Counted from the first letter of the stretch, positions 40,251 to 53,654 are shown. The stretch: DNA of 64,000 nucleotides from Elysia crispata (GCA_033675545.1 JAWDGP010000898.1:416001-480000), one strand, 5' to 3'. Program-made: numbers and translations. The notes: generated by a model not told the origin, from the letters alone.

Positions 40251-41443
40251 ACCATTAATCCATTAACACTAAAAGGGACAGCTACGCTACTATCCTTACT
40301 GTTGCTACAAGCTTTAGTAAAAATACAACTCTACATCGATTAGTGATACAATGTGGTCATTATGATGTTTTGTGGTTCTTAAACCTAGAATTGCTTCCAA
40401 TTTACGGTTATTTTATGACTTGGTAATAAGGGAATATAAGCTTTTTGTTGATTAATTGTTGGATATAGCCTATCCAAACAACGCGATCTCCGAATATATC
40501 AAGCAGATGTACCCATAGAAATATTCATCAACGTGAAATTTTCAAAAATTAAAAAAAGATAATCGCTCTATGTTACAATCATCACACTTTTTGGTATAAT
40601 TTGTTTAAAATCAATTCAATACAGAAATCTACAGCATCAATAAGTCTTAGCAACTCATTATTTTTTAAAATTTTCATTGTTCCTGGTCCATAAATTATGA
40701 ATTAAAAACTGTTTTGACATAGTGTGCAATAGACCTTTTTTTTTACTGTCCCTTATTAAGTATCTGGTTACATCTGATATTTCTAGATGGTTAAGGGACA
40801 TTCGCTGGATACATGCTACTTAGGTTCATATACATTTCCAGCTCCTATAGTTAGATGATACAATCGACTTATTCAAAAGAGATCGTATGCACATAGGCCT
40901 ACTCTTATGATGCTTCTTTTTTTTTTTAAATAATCGTTATTATTTTTTCTTTTGTTTCGTATTCTAAACATAAGCCGGAAAGTCATAATTATATCAACGC
41001 TCCCGTGTTTAAAGCCAGTAAAAGTAACTTTAGAATGATTTTGGCCACTTTACAGTTCACAGTTCAGTGCAGGATTTCGCGCCAGCACCGTGGATAACGA
41101 TAGATGAGGTTTGCACGATATTTTGTTTTTTCAATCTTAAGCTTTTTACTATTCAACTGCGCACAGTATAATATAGGCATCCAATGTGCAGACATGATTT
41201 AAATTGGCAAATGTTTCTGTCAAAGTCTTCTACAGGTAAAGCAAGTTTTCAAAATGATATTCTGCGGTTGATACGTCAGGCACACTGGCAAAAAAAAAAA
41301 TCAAGTTCACTCAAGTTAATTGTTGTCAGAGCATAAAGGTATATTCGACTTTTAGAATAGCGGTAAGAATACAAGCCATTTTCAGTCTAGATCTAAAGAA
41401 TTAATTTGTTCAAGTTTTCCTAAGCAAAGATCAACATTGAATT

Positions 41444-42007
41444 CTACACTTCAGCACTGTGCAGGATGGTCGCCCACGACTGGTAGGCGAACTCTCCCTT
41501 CTTGTTCCAGGGCGCGGCAGGGTCACCAATGATTTTCCTGCTGGTATAGTCAGGTAGGAAGTGGTAGCCACGGTAGTTCTTGCGCTTCAAATGGCTGGGG
41601 TCGGCCAGAGCCCGCTCTGGGAAGCGGATCTCCTCCAGTGGGGTGGGTGGCCAACGTCGGCGAACCATCTGTCCAGGTGGCATGAAGCGTTCGAAATGCG
41701 TCCAGTCCCCTCCCTCGGTGCGGGGGTCAAAGTACAGAGTGTGGTAAGGCAGAGGTACAGCACCCTCCGCCCATCGAGGATTCCCACACCGCACATCACG
41801 TCCGTCGCGTTTGTCTTTCAGGTCCAAGATGGCTGACTTTCTGCGTGAAAGGAGTGAAAACGGACCGAAGTATCCGGGAACGTAAGGTGGCCAACCCTTC
41901 TGAGTGGCCATGAACGAGCCACCGTTACGAGCGATTGGAGGCCTTTGCTCCATGCGGGTCGGAGTTTCCACTGGTGGCGGATATTTGCTCGTTTGGAAAT
42001 TCGACAT
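41444..42007 (-). CDS. Gene E: unrecognised 187-residue intronless protein, paralogue of gene F
   Basis: A single uninterrupted minus-strand frame runs from ATG 42007 (MSNFQTSKYPPP) to TAG. Upstream in-frame codons back to 42025 lack an ATG. Motifs are YPPPVETPTRMEQRPPI, PYVPGYFGPFSLLS, LPYHTLYFDPRTEGGDW, VRRRWPPTPLEEIRFPERA and FLPDYTSRKI. Gene F has matching blocks in the same order (P-G-Y-Y-G-P-F-S, LAFTTLYWD, PTRPQAEIFPEMA), so the two are paralogues. No signal peptide, membrane helix or enzyme motif. The region is clearly GC-richer than its surroundings. The lack of introns and flanking inverted repeats could mean an origin by retroposition or element-borne copying, which is inference. 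Confidence 0.83.
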   Translation of the reverse strand: MSNFQTSKYPPPVETPTRMEQRPPIARNGGSFMATQKGWPPYVPGYFGPFSLLSRRKSAILDLKDKRDGRDVRCGNPRWAEGAVPLPYHTLYFDPRTEGGDWTHFERFMPPGQMVRRRWPPTPLEEIRFPERALADPSHLKRKNYRGYHFLPDYTSRKIIGDPAAPWNKKGEFAYQSWATILHSAEV

Positions 42008-44188
42008 ATTCTTTGATGTTGTCAATAAGTGTCAATTCCTTTCTTTAGGATTGGATGATCTAGATCTAGAACTAGTATTGATCTAGTAAAACATTTATTG
42101 AAATGTAAGTTACTGTGAAATTTGTTTTTTTGGAGTTTGAAAGAAAAATGTCACCTGAGTTACACTGGTAAACTAAAGATGATCTTTCTGTCCAATATGT
42201 AGAATCAAGGATTGGATCCAGCTTTAATTCAAGTGTCGCCTATGGTTTCTCTTTCGATGGTTCATGAAAGACTGTGCTTTCTGCTTGAAATTATCGCAAG
42301 ATGAACTATGTCCGGTGGCATCCAGGAAAAGTAACTTGAGATGCAGAAAAACAATGAAGGAGAAAGAAATGAACACAAAACGCAATGACGTCATTTTGCG
42401 ACTTATCATTTTTTTATTTGAACTATTTTATTTACAATATATCATCTTATTTCTAATGTAGTATGGGATAAAAGAATAAGAAATTAATGTACTTCCGTCT
42501 TTTAAACAATCGTTGACAGTGAACTAAATTGTCGGTCTGTGGCTTTTAAAGTTCTGTACATTCGAATCAAATTCCTATATAGCACAGTAAGATCAATAGC
42601 ATAGTATTTTAACCAAACCCATTTGGAGTGCAACGTGAAAAACTGACTTTGTTATGTTTATATTTTCCTAGATATTCTTTTAAAAGAAGCCTTAAATGAT
42701 CATCTTAAAGCCAAATTTATCAAACAATAAGGAAAATCTGAGTGAGGCCAATTCAATAAAAACAATTCTTTTCCATTCCATAAGGAACAACAGGAACGTA
42801 CCAATTTTATATCTTCACAACATTTCTGGAACAAAAACTCGCACGTGAAGGCTGGAAACTCAGATTGCTTATTACTTCGACAAACGTCAAAGCAATGTAT
42901 AGCACATTAATACGCGCATTTGGAACCTAGCAAACCTTTTTCTTCCAAGCTCTTTAATCGTTTCATGGTAACCTGATCATTTGCTGCAGGATGTTTTAGA
43001 ATACCTTAGTGTAAGCTGACCTGAAGCAAACTAGTGGAAGTACAAACTAAGTGCATTACTCATAAATTATTCTTGTCACTTTTGATATAATTATTTTTTA
43101 TGTAGATAACTTTAGGCGGATTGCAGCCTCTATAATAATAGTAAATAGAATTATCATCAATTTAAAAAAAAAAAGCAGGCAATGTATTAAAATCAACAAT
43201 GTTTTGAAATTGTAGAAACCTCGTGATTACTAAAGAGCCAAAGTTTGTTGACATATTTTATAAATTTAGAAAGAACACAAACGCATTTTTTTTCCACAGT
43301 AGTAGAATAATGACTGAGCAATATTATACAAGAGATTAAGGAACTAACGTATTCGATTATAGCTCCATCGTAAATTAAAGATTTAAAGCCACCACAATTT
43401 CTATTCATGTCATCGAGAAGAATCGGTAACTAATTTTTCCTCAAGGAAGATGGCATAAAATATTTATTTCGTTCTTACCTAAAGCAGACCTCTGCAGACT
43501 GTAAGCTGCAAACTTTACGAGCAACAGAGCGGTAAGCTAAGAGCCAACTGCCCTTTGGTGCCAACAATAACGTTAAGCCTGTGTCAATATTATCGTTAAT
43601 ATAATTATGCCCAATCCTGTGCAGAAAAAAGTCTAAATGCGCCTAGATATCGAGTGCCGCAGACCGAAGCATGAATAGTTTAGAGCATAATATGGTGGCT
43701 TTATTTTGCACTGAGTTGGCACAGTGCCAGCATTTTCGGGCCTTACAGTAACTAAGAGAGTTCTAAAAAAGCATAAATGGAAGGGAGAAAAATTAAGGCA
43801 AGAAGAGAGAAAATTAAGGCAATATTAAGGTTGTGTGATGAGTGCGCGAAACAGAAATAAGGTGGATATTGAGTACAGAGCAAGGTTTATGTAAAAAGGG
43901 GATATGCAGAAGTCGAAAAAAAGAAACCAACAGTTTATATCGAATAAAGAAGGCAAGTCTACCACCTTCTCGAAAATAAAAATATAAAAAACCGCATTCC
44001 ATAAACCTACCATTAAGCACTTATTTTCTGGCACTTTATCATCTTCCGCTTTGGAATTACTTGCTTGATTTTCTACAATTCGCACACAATAAGCTGATGG
44101 CAAGCCCTTTCTGCATATTAGGCAACTGTTTATCGGACAGAAAAGACGCGATGAATTCACTTACTCTTTTAAAGACTGGTAAAAAAGG

Positions 44189-44347
44189 TGAAATTTATAT
44201 ACTGTGCACAGAACAAAGGGAATTGCGACATTTCTAGACCTCAAATCAGAAATCAAACTATTCTAACGTCTTGATATTGTTTGAAGGTGACCTCCTATAA
44301 TTCACCCCCAGTATTTTCTATTGCTGACAGAGCTGCATACGCTGTGC
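44189..44347 (-). repeat. Dispersed repeat, copy 2 of the inverted pair
   Basis: Reverse-oriented partner of 40090-40250 with only a handful of differences and the same AYAALSAIENTGGEL-stop coding tail. In this copy the open frame runs back to ATG 44480, but that upstream part is not shared with copy 1. Confidence 0.75.
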
Positions 44348-44998
44348 TCGACAGATTTGATTCCATTTTGTTTTTAAAGAAAATGTAATTTGCCTGCTTC
44401 ATGTCGACATGTCCTTGATTGATAAAGACATATAAAACTTGGGCAATGGTGTAGCCTTTAACGATTTCTGTGGGATACAAAAACTCTTTTACAGAGGTCT
44501 TTTCAGTCTAAGCAACTTAGACGATGAAAGGATACCAGATTTTGTAGCTTGGAAAAAAAAAACCTGTGGAAGTGAAAAGCTATTCAGTTTATCGAATTTG
44601 ACGCAGTAGCAATAGGCTTAGTGAGACCAAAGCCACACAAAATTATCGGTCGATAGAAAAAAAGAGAGTGTTGATCGATCTATAAAGTTCCGATCGATTG
44701 TATTGATTTTTTTCGATAATCCTTTGCACAGGTGCCTAGAATAATCGTGCCCGTTAATTATTCAATCATCTTTGCGTTGTGCTTGTACACTGGAACCAGA
44801 GGTGGTTTATAGACCTTGAATTGTGTTCTGACGAGATAGCACTATTTGGATTGTTCCATTGTGCATGCTCTACATGGACTGCTGGCTTACTTAAAATAAC
44901 AACAGAGGTTTAGCTTACTCAACACTGTAAGAACATTTTAGAGCATCCCACCACATCTGAACACCCAAAATCACCTCTGAAAGTGAAATAGAGAGAGA

Positions 44999-45440
<442 letters not shown>

Positions 45441-45862
45441 AGAGAGAAAATTTGGTTTATTAAACAGACCGAAAGAAAGCAGACAGCCAGGGAGGCAGAA
45501 ACACCGAGTGAAATGTAAGGAAAAAAACTTCGGAAGTGTACATAAAATTATAAATATGTTGTGAATGCCCATGATACACATTATAATGGTTATGTTGATT
45601 GTTTTATAGTGTTTTTTTTTCAGCCCCTATTATTCTGGGAGTGTTAACAGGCAGGAAAGATCGATAACTCACAATGGCTTTGTTAATGTACCAGCTAATG
45701 TACCTGGGTATTGGATTGTCGCTCAAAGATTGCACCCAAACCGATCAACCTTAAAATAAAATTTGAGCCTTGCACAATAATATGCTTCACGATGCATGGT
45801 CATTACCTGGCGACAGGTTGATATAATAAGCACCTTCATGTAGAGGGATAGCTTTAAACTAT

Positions 45863-46002
<140 letters not shown>

Positions 46003-47061
46003 GGTGGGGGGTGTAAAATTATGAACATTGAATAAGCAATCAGACGGTGATCCTCTCTCAGCTCTCAGTCTTCGTGTCGTCAGTGGCAACATTGGCAATG
46101 ACTCAAGCAGATCATTTCAAACTATCGATAGAAACGCACTCACTGCAGCGTACGAGGGCGTTGTGCCCAGCCCTATTTTATGCACTAAAATTTATTCGCT
46201 AAGAGAAGGCTTTTACTAATCTTAGAGATTTATAAGCGGCAAAGTTCCAGTTATGAGCGTTAATCTAGCCAACGATTACGGTGACCAGTATTTTATGCAA
46301 AGCACAATTTAAGACTAACCGCTAAGACGAAAGAAAATAAGAAAAATCACCGATAGAAGTATCATGGTCTACCTATTTTTCTCTATTATATTATGGGTTT
46401 ATTTTATTTCATGACTATACAACAGCACGATCATAGACATACGCTAACATGCACACGGGTAACTATTATTGAGGTGACGGTCATACGGCAATAACAATGG
46501 CCTTGGAACGGGAATAATAAAATTTATTATATGTAATCAAAGTAACTCTTATAGGTTGAAAGCTCATTTTTTACTTAGCTCATAGTGTTTTGAAGGAAAG
46601 TAAAAATTAAAAAAAAAATTTTTTTTTCAAAGTCTCAGAAATAAATAGCAGGTGCTTGTTTTAAAGAGAGTGGAAACATAAAGCTTTTCAGGGAGATAAG
46701 AAATAAATCCTAAAATTACCGTTCAAGGTACATTGGCTCGACCTCTTTAAGAATTTTTGAAAATGTCAAATAAAACTCTATCCCAATAGAGGCTTTATCA
46801 TCAGGAGTTCAATCTCAGTTCAGTTCATAGCATCATTTATCATAAAAATTTCTCAAGATGTTTTGTCGAATCTTTCTCAGAGTGTAGGAAAAGACAATCG
46901 GATAAGTTTTCAAGATGAGGAAATAAAACTATTACAAAATAGGCCTCCCATGGTTTGATAATATACTGTCCTGCGTAATATATTCAGATACAGTCAGACA
47001 ATTTATATCCTGCTTCAACCCTCGTGCTAGACAGTACAAGCTGACCCCTCCACTGAGGACG

Positions 47062-47514
47062 CTAGATCGGCGGGTCTAGCCTAGCGGCGATGGTGTATCC
47101 GCTGTCTCGGAACTTGCTCATCATGCCGGATCCAGGCACTGCCATCTCGGGGAAGATTTCCGCTTGAGGCCGTGTGGGCAAGACCCTGCCAGGACGCATC
47201 AGCATGAAAGGACCGCGGGGAACTTGCATTTGGTACTTCTCATCATCTGAGACGTTGTCGTCCCAGTAGAGCGTTGTGAAGGCCAAGGGTTGAGAGGGCA
47301 GACCGAACCTCCCCGGTCCCACATGGACGTTCTGCTCGTGGTGAGGCCAGGCAATGGAAAATGGGCCGTAGTAGCCTGGAGGTGTAGGTTCTGTAAGATC
47401 CCAAAGCAGGTTGCTCCTGTCGGCATAGCCTAACATTCTAAACATGGGCGGTCCCTCCTCCAGTCGTATGAGGCGGGCGCTGGAGGGGGGATAGCGAGGG
47501 GCTCTTTGCATCAT
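47062..47514 (-). CDS. Gene F: unrecognised 150-residue intronless protein, paralogue of gene E
   Basis: A single minus-strand frame runs from ATG 47514 (MMQRAPRYPPSSARL) to TAG 47062. It shares with gene E the ordered blocks YPP near the start, a PP-(I/M) patch (EEGPPMFRM), PPGYYGPFS, LAFTTLYWD and PTRPQAEIFPEMAVP. It lacks the charged KDKRDGRD insert of E and ends earlier with FRDSGYTIAARLDPPI. Rich in Pro, Met, Arg and Tyr; no signal peptide or membrane segment. E and F lie about 5 kb apart on the same strand, consistent with local duplication. Function unknown; an intracellular structural role is inferred from style only. Confidence 0.8.
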   Translation of the reverse strand: MMQRAPRYPPSSARLIRLEEGPPMFRMLGYADRSNLLWDLTEPTPPGYYGPFSIAWPHHEQNVHVGPGRFGLPSQPLAFTTLYWDDNVSDDEKYQMQVPRGPFMLMRPGRVLPTRPQAEIFPEMAVPGSGMMSKFRDSGYTIAARLDPPI

Positions 47515-47519
47515 TACTG

Positions 47520-49880
47520 TGAGAATATTTCTTTTGTTGTCGCGCGATGGTCAACTGGTTTATAGATAGAAATGACGTTACATTAAAGCCCAGGCCTCTG
47601 CGAGGAAGAAGGAATCCATTTTGATAGGCGTTTACAAATCGAATCGGTTCTTTATCTAGTTTACATCTAATCGGTAGAATTAACATTTGATCCTGGAGCT
47701 GTTGGGCAAATTTAATTTAGAAATCTTTGTCGGAAATGTTTTGCAGCAAACACCAATCAAGAGATAAAATTACGCTCAGCCTTTTATAGTCGGAACTTAG
47801 ATCTAGCCGTGCTAAATATACCAGGAAAATCTCAAATATTTCAGTGCTCGCAGACCTGGTAACCCAATATAACTGGTGTGCAAAAGAGCCATGATCTTAT
47901 CAGGGATCTTTTATCATGAACGTCGAACAATGTTGATGCGAGTGAGGGTCTTTGATTTTAGATTATGTCCATTTGTCATGATAATATGGAACTTTCGTCA
48001 CATTTAAGCTTTACAATATTGCTAATGCATTGTTGACTTCAATATTATTTTAGCTGTAATTATATCGAGAACTTTAAGCTTGTGGAAAATTCGGACAGTT
48101 TATTTTTTGCTTTATAGTAGCTAAAATTTTATTCGTGGCTGGTAAATAGACTGAAATTTTAGTGGACTTAGGCGGACTACAGAATCGCAGACTTGATTGA
48201 CGACGGAGGGCTACTTTATTATTGGAAGAGCTATTTGAGAAGTTCGCTTCTTCTGTTAGACGTGGCCCCTGAGAATTTCACTGTTCTATGGTGTATCTGA
48301 GACCTACAGAGTTTGAGTTGTGTCGAAAGTCTTCAATCTACAGACCGCGCTTTAATCACTTGGGCAATCTGATGTTATGCTACGCCTCCTGTCATCTCAG
48401 TTCATGGAGCCCGTCCCCTAGGCTCGTGTGAGTGTCGTTACGTCTTGCCATTCCGCATGGATAGGCTACACGGAGGTCCTATCCATATATATATATATAT
48501 CACTTTGTGTGTTGGAATCTTGCCTTGTCCGCTGTGGAAGCCTATAGTCTTTGTTCCTGTTTCCACTGATTTGTTGAACTTGTTACCTCGTCTCTTATAT
48601 ATCTACGCCTTTTCCTACGCCTATCCGTTGGATAGAAGTTAGGCTCATACTTGTTCAGGATGCATATATCGTTCACTCTTTTAATTGATAAACTTTTGTA
48701 AGCAACAGCTCTCTAGTTGTGGAAGTAATGGTAGAAGCATTAGTCGATTGGTCAATTTTAATGATATATCCCCAATATTTAGTTTGTAAGTAATATTAGT
48801 ACTTTAAGTTCAACATATTTATTTATTTATTTTATGTATATTAAAGTGTCTACTTTGGTGCGAAAATATTGTCCTCTGGTCTTTTTCAAATCTCTTTTTT
48901 TCATCAGCGTTTATTAATTAACTAAAGCCGCTAATTCGGGTAGTTTGGAGACCGGTTGGTTGATTTAAATGGATTGTGAAAAGTTTAATGTTGTATCTTT
49001 CAAGATAACTTGAAAAAAAAATTAAACATGCTTTTATGATATAATTTTAAGCATCTTGGTGTATTTTGATACGCTTTGTCATCGTCAAATCAACTGATGT
49101 CGTATAATTACCGATAAAGCTGCAATAGGCAACACCGGGACTGTATGAACATTATGGTTAAGATGCTTGAATCGAACACTACATAAGGTAGAATGAGAAA
49201 GAATATGTATATACATATACACATATTTAGGCCTGCATAAACGCTCATATTTACTTGAAGTATGACTTTCTATTATGCTCCATTTAAGAAAATTTCTAGG
49301 AATTCGAAAACCATAAACAATCACCTTCAGGTATGCAGGAAAATCATGTAATGGAAAACTAACTCTAAATTTGTGCTGTGAATTGTCCTAAATTTTTAAC
49401 GCCCTGTAAATTATATTCGCCTCCAATTCTTAACATACTTGATAATATGATACCTAAAATAAACAATTGACTTTCGATTCAATCTGTTATAACACCAAAA
49501 TCAATAATTTTCACTAACGGCATGCTCTTACAACACTAATTTAATAAGAGCTGAAGAATCTGTTTTAAATATAAATCTATTAGACATATGCAATATAAAA
49601 TTTTATTTGAATAAGTTAGCGTTGAGACTGTAACTAGGAATCAAGATTTTTAAAGATACCGGAACTAGATTTTGATCTATATCGATCTAGGTGTAGATCT
49701 AGTCACAACGTAATAAGAAAATAAAAATCTTAGTACAGTTGATCTTATTTGAAAACTCACAATACAGAAGCTTAAATAAAGAAAATTATTCTCCCAAAAG
49801 ATTAGTAATGCTTAGAAAAATCTATATAAAAGTGAAAATATTTTACTCATCAGTCGATGCAATCCAAGATGCCAGTAAGT
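47520..49880. other. Intergenic stretch between gene F and the 3' end of gene H
   Basis: AT-rich. A worn tRNA-like sequence lies on the minus strand at about 48,390-48,290, and a short (TA)n at 48485-48500. I see no exon. AATAAA on the minus strand at 49605-49600 could end gene H. Confidence 0.45.
48245..48390 (-). repeat. Possible tRNA-derived SINE remnant
   Basis: The minus strand reads TTGCCCAAGTGATTAAAGCG, close to a Ser/Leu-type tRNA A box (GGCCGAGTGGTTAAGGCG). About 35 bases on comes ACTCAAACTC, which differs from a B box (GTTCGAATCC) mostly by transitions. The rest of the element and its tail are unclear. Confidence 0.38.
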
Positions 49881-49881
49881 T

Positions 49882-50766
49882 TCAGGCTCTAACGCCGGCC
49901 TCTGCATAGGTCTTGTAAGGCTCCGGGACGATAATGAAAAACAAGAATTAAAAAAAAAAAGTAAAAAAAGGTGACCGGTGCCTACTTCAGTTCTTTGCGT
50001 ACATTTCGCCAGCGATACGGGATACCGGGAAGGAGTTGAAAATTTTTCGGTTACGATTTGCCTCAGCGTGCGCAAACTTTGGTTTTTTCTTTACTTATTT
50101 TTTTTCCTTTTCATTTTTTTAAAAATTGGTCGCTAGATCATAAAGATCTATCATTTTAAACAGGATAATGTTACTGCCATAAATTAAGGAATAACGGACA
50201 GCTACCCAGACAGGCCCTTCGGGATGTCCCGGGTATTCTCGTAATTTTTCGGAGCCGCCATAACTGTTTTGGTCAATGAGGGTGGAAACTTTCCTTATCC
50301 AGTGTTATAAACAATAGTTCTAGTGGAACATTGTGTTGAAAAGTGTCGTAAAATATTGCTTTCAGCATGATTATACATCTTTGAAAACTAAGCAGACATT
50401 TTTTTTAAGTATTTCTCTTTGCAATGTTAATCTACATTAGAAATAGGATCTAATCTAGAAGTATATATATATATATTTAATGTATGCACGATGTGATGCA
50501 AAAAACAATTTTTTTTCCTTCTGTTCCGAAAATTGTTCGAGGTGCTGAATAGATTTTCTTCTCCCATTTCTTGCAGTAAATGTTGTATAATTTTCTGCTT
50601 ATTCTTTAAATATTAGAAAAGGTTTGGAGTAAAGAAATAAATATATATACATATAATCATGATTCAATTGGCAGAATATTCTGTGCTTGAAAAAACGTGA
50701 GGGTTTGTCTTCCCTTTAGTTAATCATACTCTACTACCAATGACTTTAAAATTTCAATATATGTAG

Positions 50767-50823
<57 letters not shown>

Positions 50824-52838
50824 GGTGATTGATCTTATAAAAGTTATATGTAGATCTGCGATATCGTACCTCTAATGCATCGGATAGACTAGGCCTTGAT
50901 TACACTGGCTTCGCTAAATAATTACATGTATTGTATTAAGAATATACTTTGTAAATCTCAAAATCTAGATCTAGCACTGGTAGTCTTAAGTAAACGGCAC
51001 AATAGCCACTGCTTCGGGCGTTTTAATCAGACGTACTCGAACTAGATCTAGAAATAAGTCTAAATATGCATGGTACACCTTTATATTTTGGAGTCATGTT
51101 TTTAAATACCTTTACAAAGTAAATTTATGGGTGTCTCATATTATTTTAGTGAGATTTTTTTTTAAATTATGATAATGAAAGATGGCAGTTTGAGTAATCT
51201 CTTACGGCCTCAGTCCATAGCGGGGAATCGCCGATTGCAAGTCGGAATTTAGTTAAAACTGCCTTAGTTCCGCCATTTTTTATGTATTGAGGAACTTGAA
51301 AAATTTGTTGGCTTAAATCTCAGGAGAAAATTGACCACGAAAGTTGCAAATTTGTATATGCCAAGAAAAATGCTGGTACGGTGCCCTTTTTGTATGCTTG
51401 TTGTCATGGAAAGGAAGTTTATTTTTGACCAAAACTAATATGTCGGACGACCATGGCAACCACTGACACGAGAGGACAAAAAATTTGAAGTTTTTGCTCA
51501 GTCTGGACATCTGCGTGTCTTCCTAAACCTGTGGTTACTGCCTCTGCACCATATAGGCGTCCAGTCTATTAATTTCCTTACATCTAAAACTTTAAAAGTC
51601 ATAATGATTCGATATAAGCGCTGTAGCTTGTTTGGAGAATAAATGAATTTAGAAGCAAGTCTGAGCTTAGCACAATTTAAACTCATTCTATTCATTCTCA
51701 TGTCCAAAAGGAATATAATTTCACAAAGATGTGCAGTCAGAGAAAAAATAATCATAAAACGCTTTAAAATGGGGGAATAGAATTCTGCAATACTCTTAAA
51801 AGAACTACGATTGTCTATTACATGAGATTAGTGAAATCGCATTTTCGATTTAACAGACCAAGGTTTGTCTGTTTCATAGAAGTGTTTGCTGAAAAAAAAA
51901 ATGCTTGCGCCTGTTTTGCTTCTTATCCATCAGTCATAAATGCTTATGGGGTCCAGAGAATATCATAGAATTGCCACAGAATTCATTCTCTGAGGCTGAG
52001 GCATTGAACATTAAAGTATTGATGGATCTAAAAACTACCGATCCGCCACCAACAAAAGAAAACTCAAAACTTGTGTCGTAACTATAATAAGCAAATCTGT
52101 TGTGGAAAGAAAAATATGCAGAAAATTACTAAGACATTAGGCTTCATATCATTCTATGAAGCATTGAAATTGGTTGTAATGATTTTTCATAATGATATTT
52201 TATGAGGTTGCCTGAAGACTAAATGGCGAAGGGTCTGAAGCGCGACATTTCTCTACTTCAAATCTACATTAATTAGAGCTATTAAAAGCAAGTGACCAAT
52301 CTAAAGCCAATACCAACACTCTTCACTCTGACCTCTACAGTTTTTCCCTTTTTTTTCTTTTCTGTGCATGGGAGACAGAAAAACGTTTCGATTCTGCATA
52401 GAACTAATCAGCAAAACCAATAAACCGATACCGATACATTATCAACCGATCATGGGCAAAAAAAAAAAAAAAAAAGAACTCGGGTAAGTACTGTAAGTCA
52501 TGGGTGTCACTTAAACCTTACATGATATTTAAGTACTTATATCTATTGCAACAAAATTCTGTGTATTTCGTGACTTAGTTTATGGGTTTCTTGCAAAATC
52601 ACTATATATCAATATATATACACATACACACATATATGGGTTCATTTTTATGAGTTGAACTAATATACTGATTATCGCAAAGAACTACGAATTACCTCTT
52701 GTTAGCAGCTGTAACTGATACTTTTAGTTTAAAGCAGTAGAGTTGGTTTCCAGCCAACGTTTGTAAAACTTTCCTTTCGAGGTATGTACTCCGCTATATG
52801 ATATTGTATACCATTTCTTAATAATTTGCCTCCCCTGC

Positions 52839-52926
<88 letters not shown>

Positions 52927-52932
52927 TTCGAG

Positions 52933-52971
<39 letters not shown>

Positions 52972-53206
52972 TTTCATCCCTATTTTTTTTCTTTTCTCTC
53001 TCTCGCTATCTATCTATTTAAACTATGGCTTTGCCCTTATCCCTCTCGATTTCTATCTATTGTACTCACCAATCGTCCCCACCCACTACGTAATCCTTGG
53101 CCAGGTAAGACGGAGTGAATGCCCTTGGTGTGGCAGGAACACTAGGAAACTGGATGCTGTCCCAGTTCATTGTGTTACGTTTACGAGCGATTCTGCCTGT
53201 TTCCAT
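49882..53206 (-). CDS. Gene H: unrecognised 77-residue protein in 3 small exons
   Basis: Minus-strand exons are 53206-53070, 50263-50206 and 49920-49882. Exon 1 starts at ACCATGG, a strong initiation context, and ends at TTG/GTGAGT in phase 2. Exon 2 follows AAACAG, continues in frame (YGGSEKLREYPGHPEGPVW) and ends at TGG/GTAGCT. Exon 3 follows CGGAG, adds PYKTYAEAGVRA and stops at TGA. Exon 1 contains NWDSIQFPSVPATP and AFTPSYLAKDYVVGGDD. The result is a short Pro/Tyr/Gly-rich soluble protein in keeping with the rest of the cluster. Exon 1 is the strongest part; the second acceptor has a weak pyrimidine tract. A rival reading starts at ATG 50261 (MAAPKNYENTRD) and uses exon 3 in another frame. 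Confidence 0.5.
50769..50817. repeat. (TA)n microsatellite in intron 1 of gene H
   Basis: About 24 TA units; a self-complementary run able to extrude a cruciform. Confidence 0.96.
52842..52970. repeat. (CT)n then (TA)n microsatellites
   Basis: CT with TTTC breaks at 52842-52928, then TA at 52937-52970, close to exon 1 of gene H on its downstream side. Confidence 0.95.
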
Positions 53207-53565
53207 GGTACTTCACGAGCACTGTATTTTTTAGATGGAGTGTTTAGCTTCTGATCAGATAATTGCATAAAGTCTTATGATCTGAAGCACTGTCCAAAAA
53301 TAAGTACAATTTACAGATTTTAGGCTCCGTGTTTGTTGCTTTTGTTGTTTTTTTTTCCTGTTTTCATCCAAAGAAAATGTATGCTTAAACATAGAACGCG
53401 AGAACGGACCGAATTGGACGGTTTAAAAAAAACTAACATTATTATAATCTTTTGGGGTCTAACAATAGATTGTGGTATTACAGTATCACCAAATGCGCGA
53501 AACACATCGATTATTTCAATGAATGCAAAATTCGTTCATATACACAGACACAAAAAAAAAACAAG

Positions 53566-53654
53566 CAGCAAAACACAATAGTGCTCAAAGGCACCGAGTT
53601 CAATACAGCAAAACACAATAGTGCTCAAAGGCACCGAGTTCAATACAGCAAAAC
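53566..53654. repeat. Perfect 40 bp tandem duplication, 2.2 copies
   Basis: The unit begins CAGCAAAACACAATAGTGCT and repeats with period exactly 40 and no mismatch across 89 bases, so the duplication is recent. It lies just upstream of gene H. Confidence 0.95.

Noticed and set aside
50206-50261. Alternative start MAAPKNYENTRD in exon 2 of gene H, continuing as LTRPMQRPALEPETYWHLG in exon 3
   Set aside because: It is open and uses the same donor and acceptor, but leaves exon 1 of H, with its strong start and donor, unexplained and needs a further unseen exon. Kept as the rival reading only.
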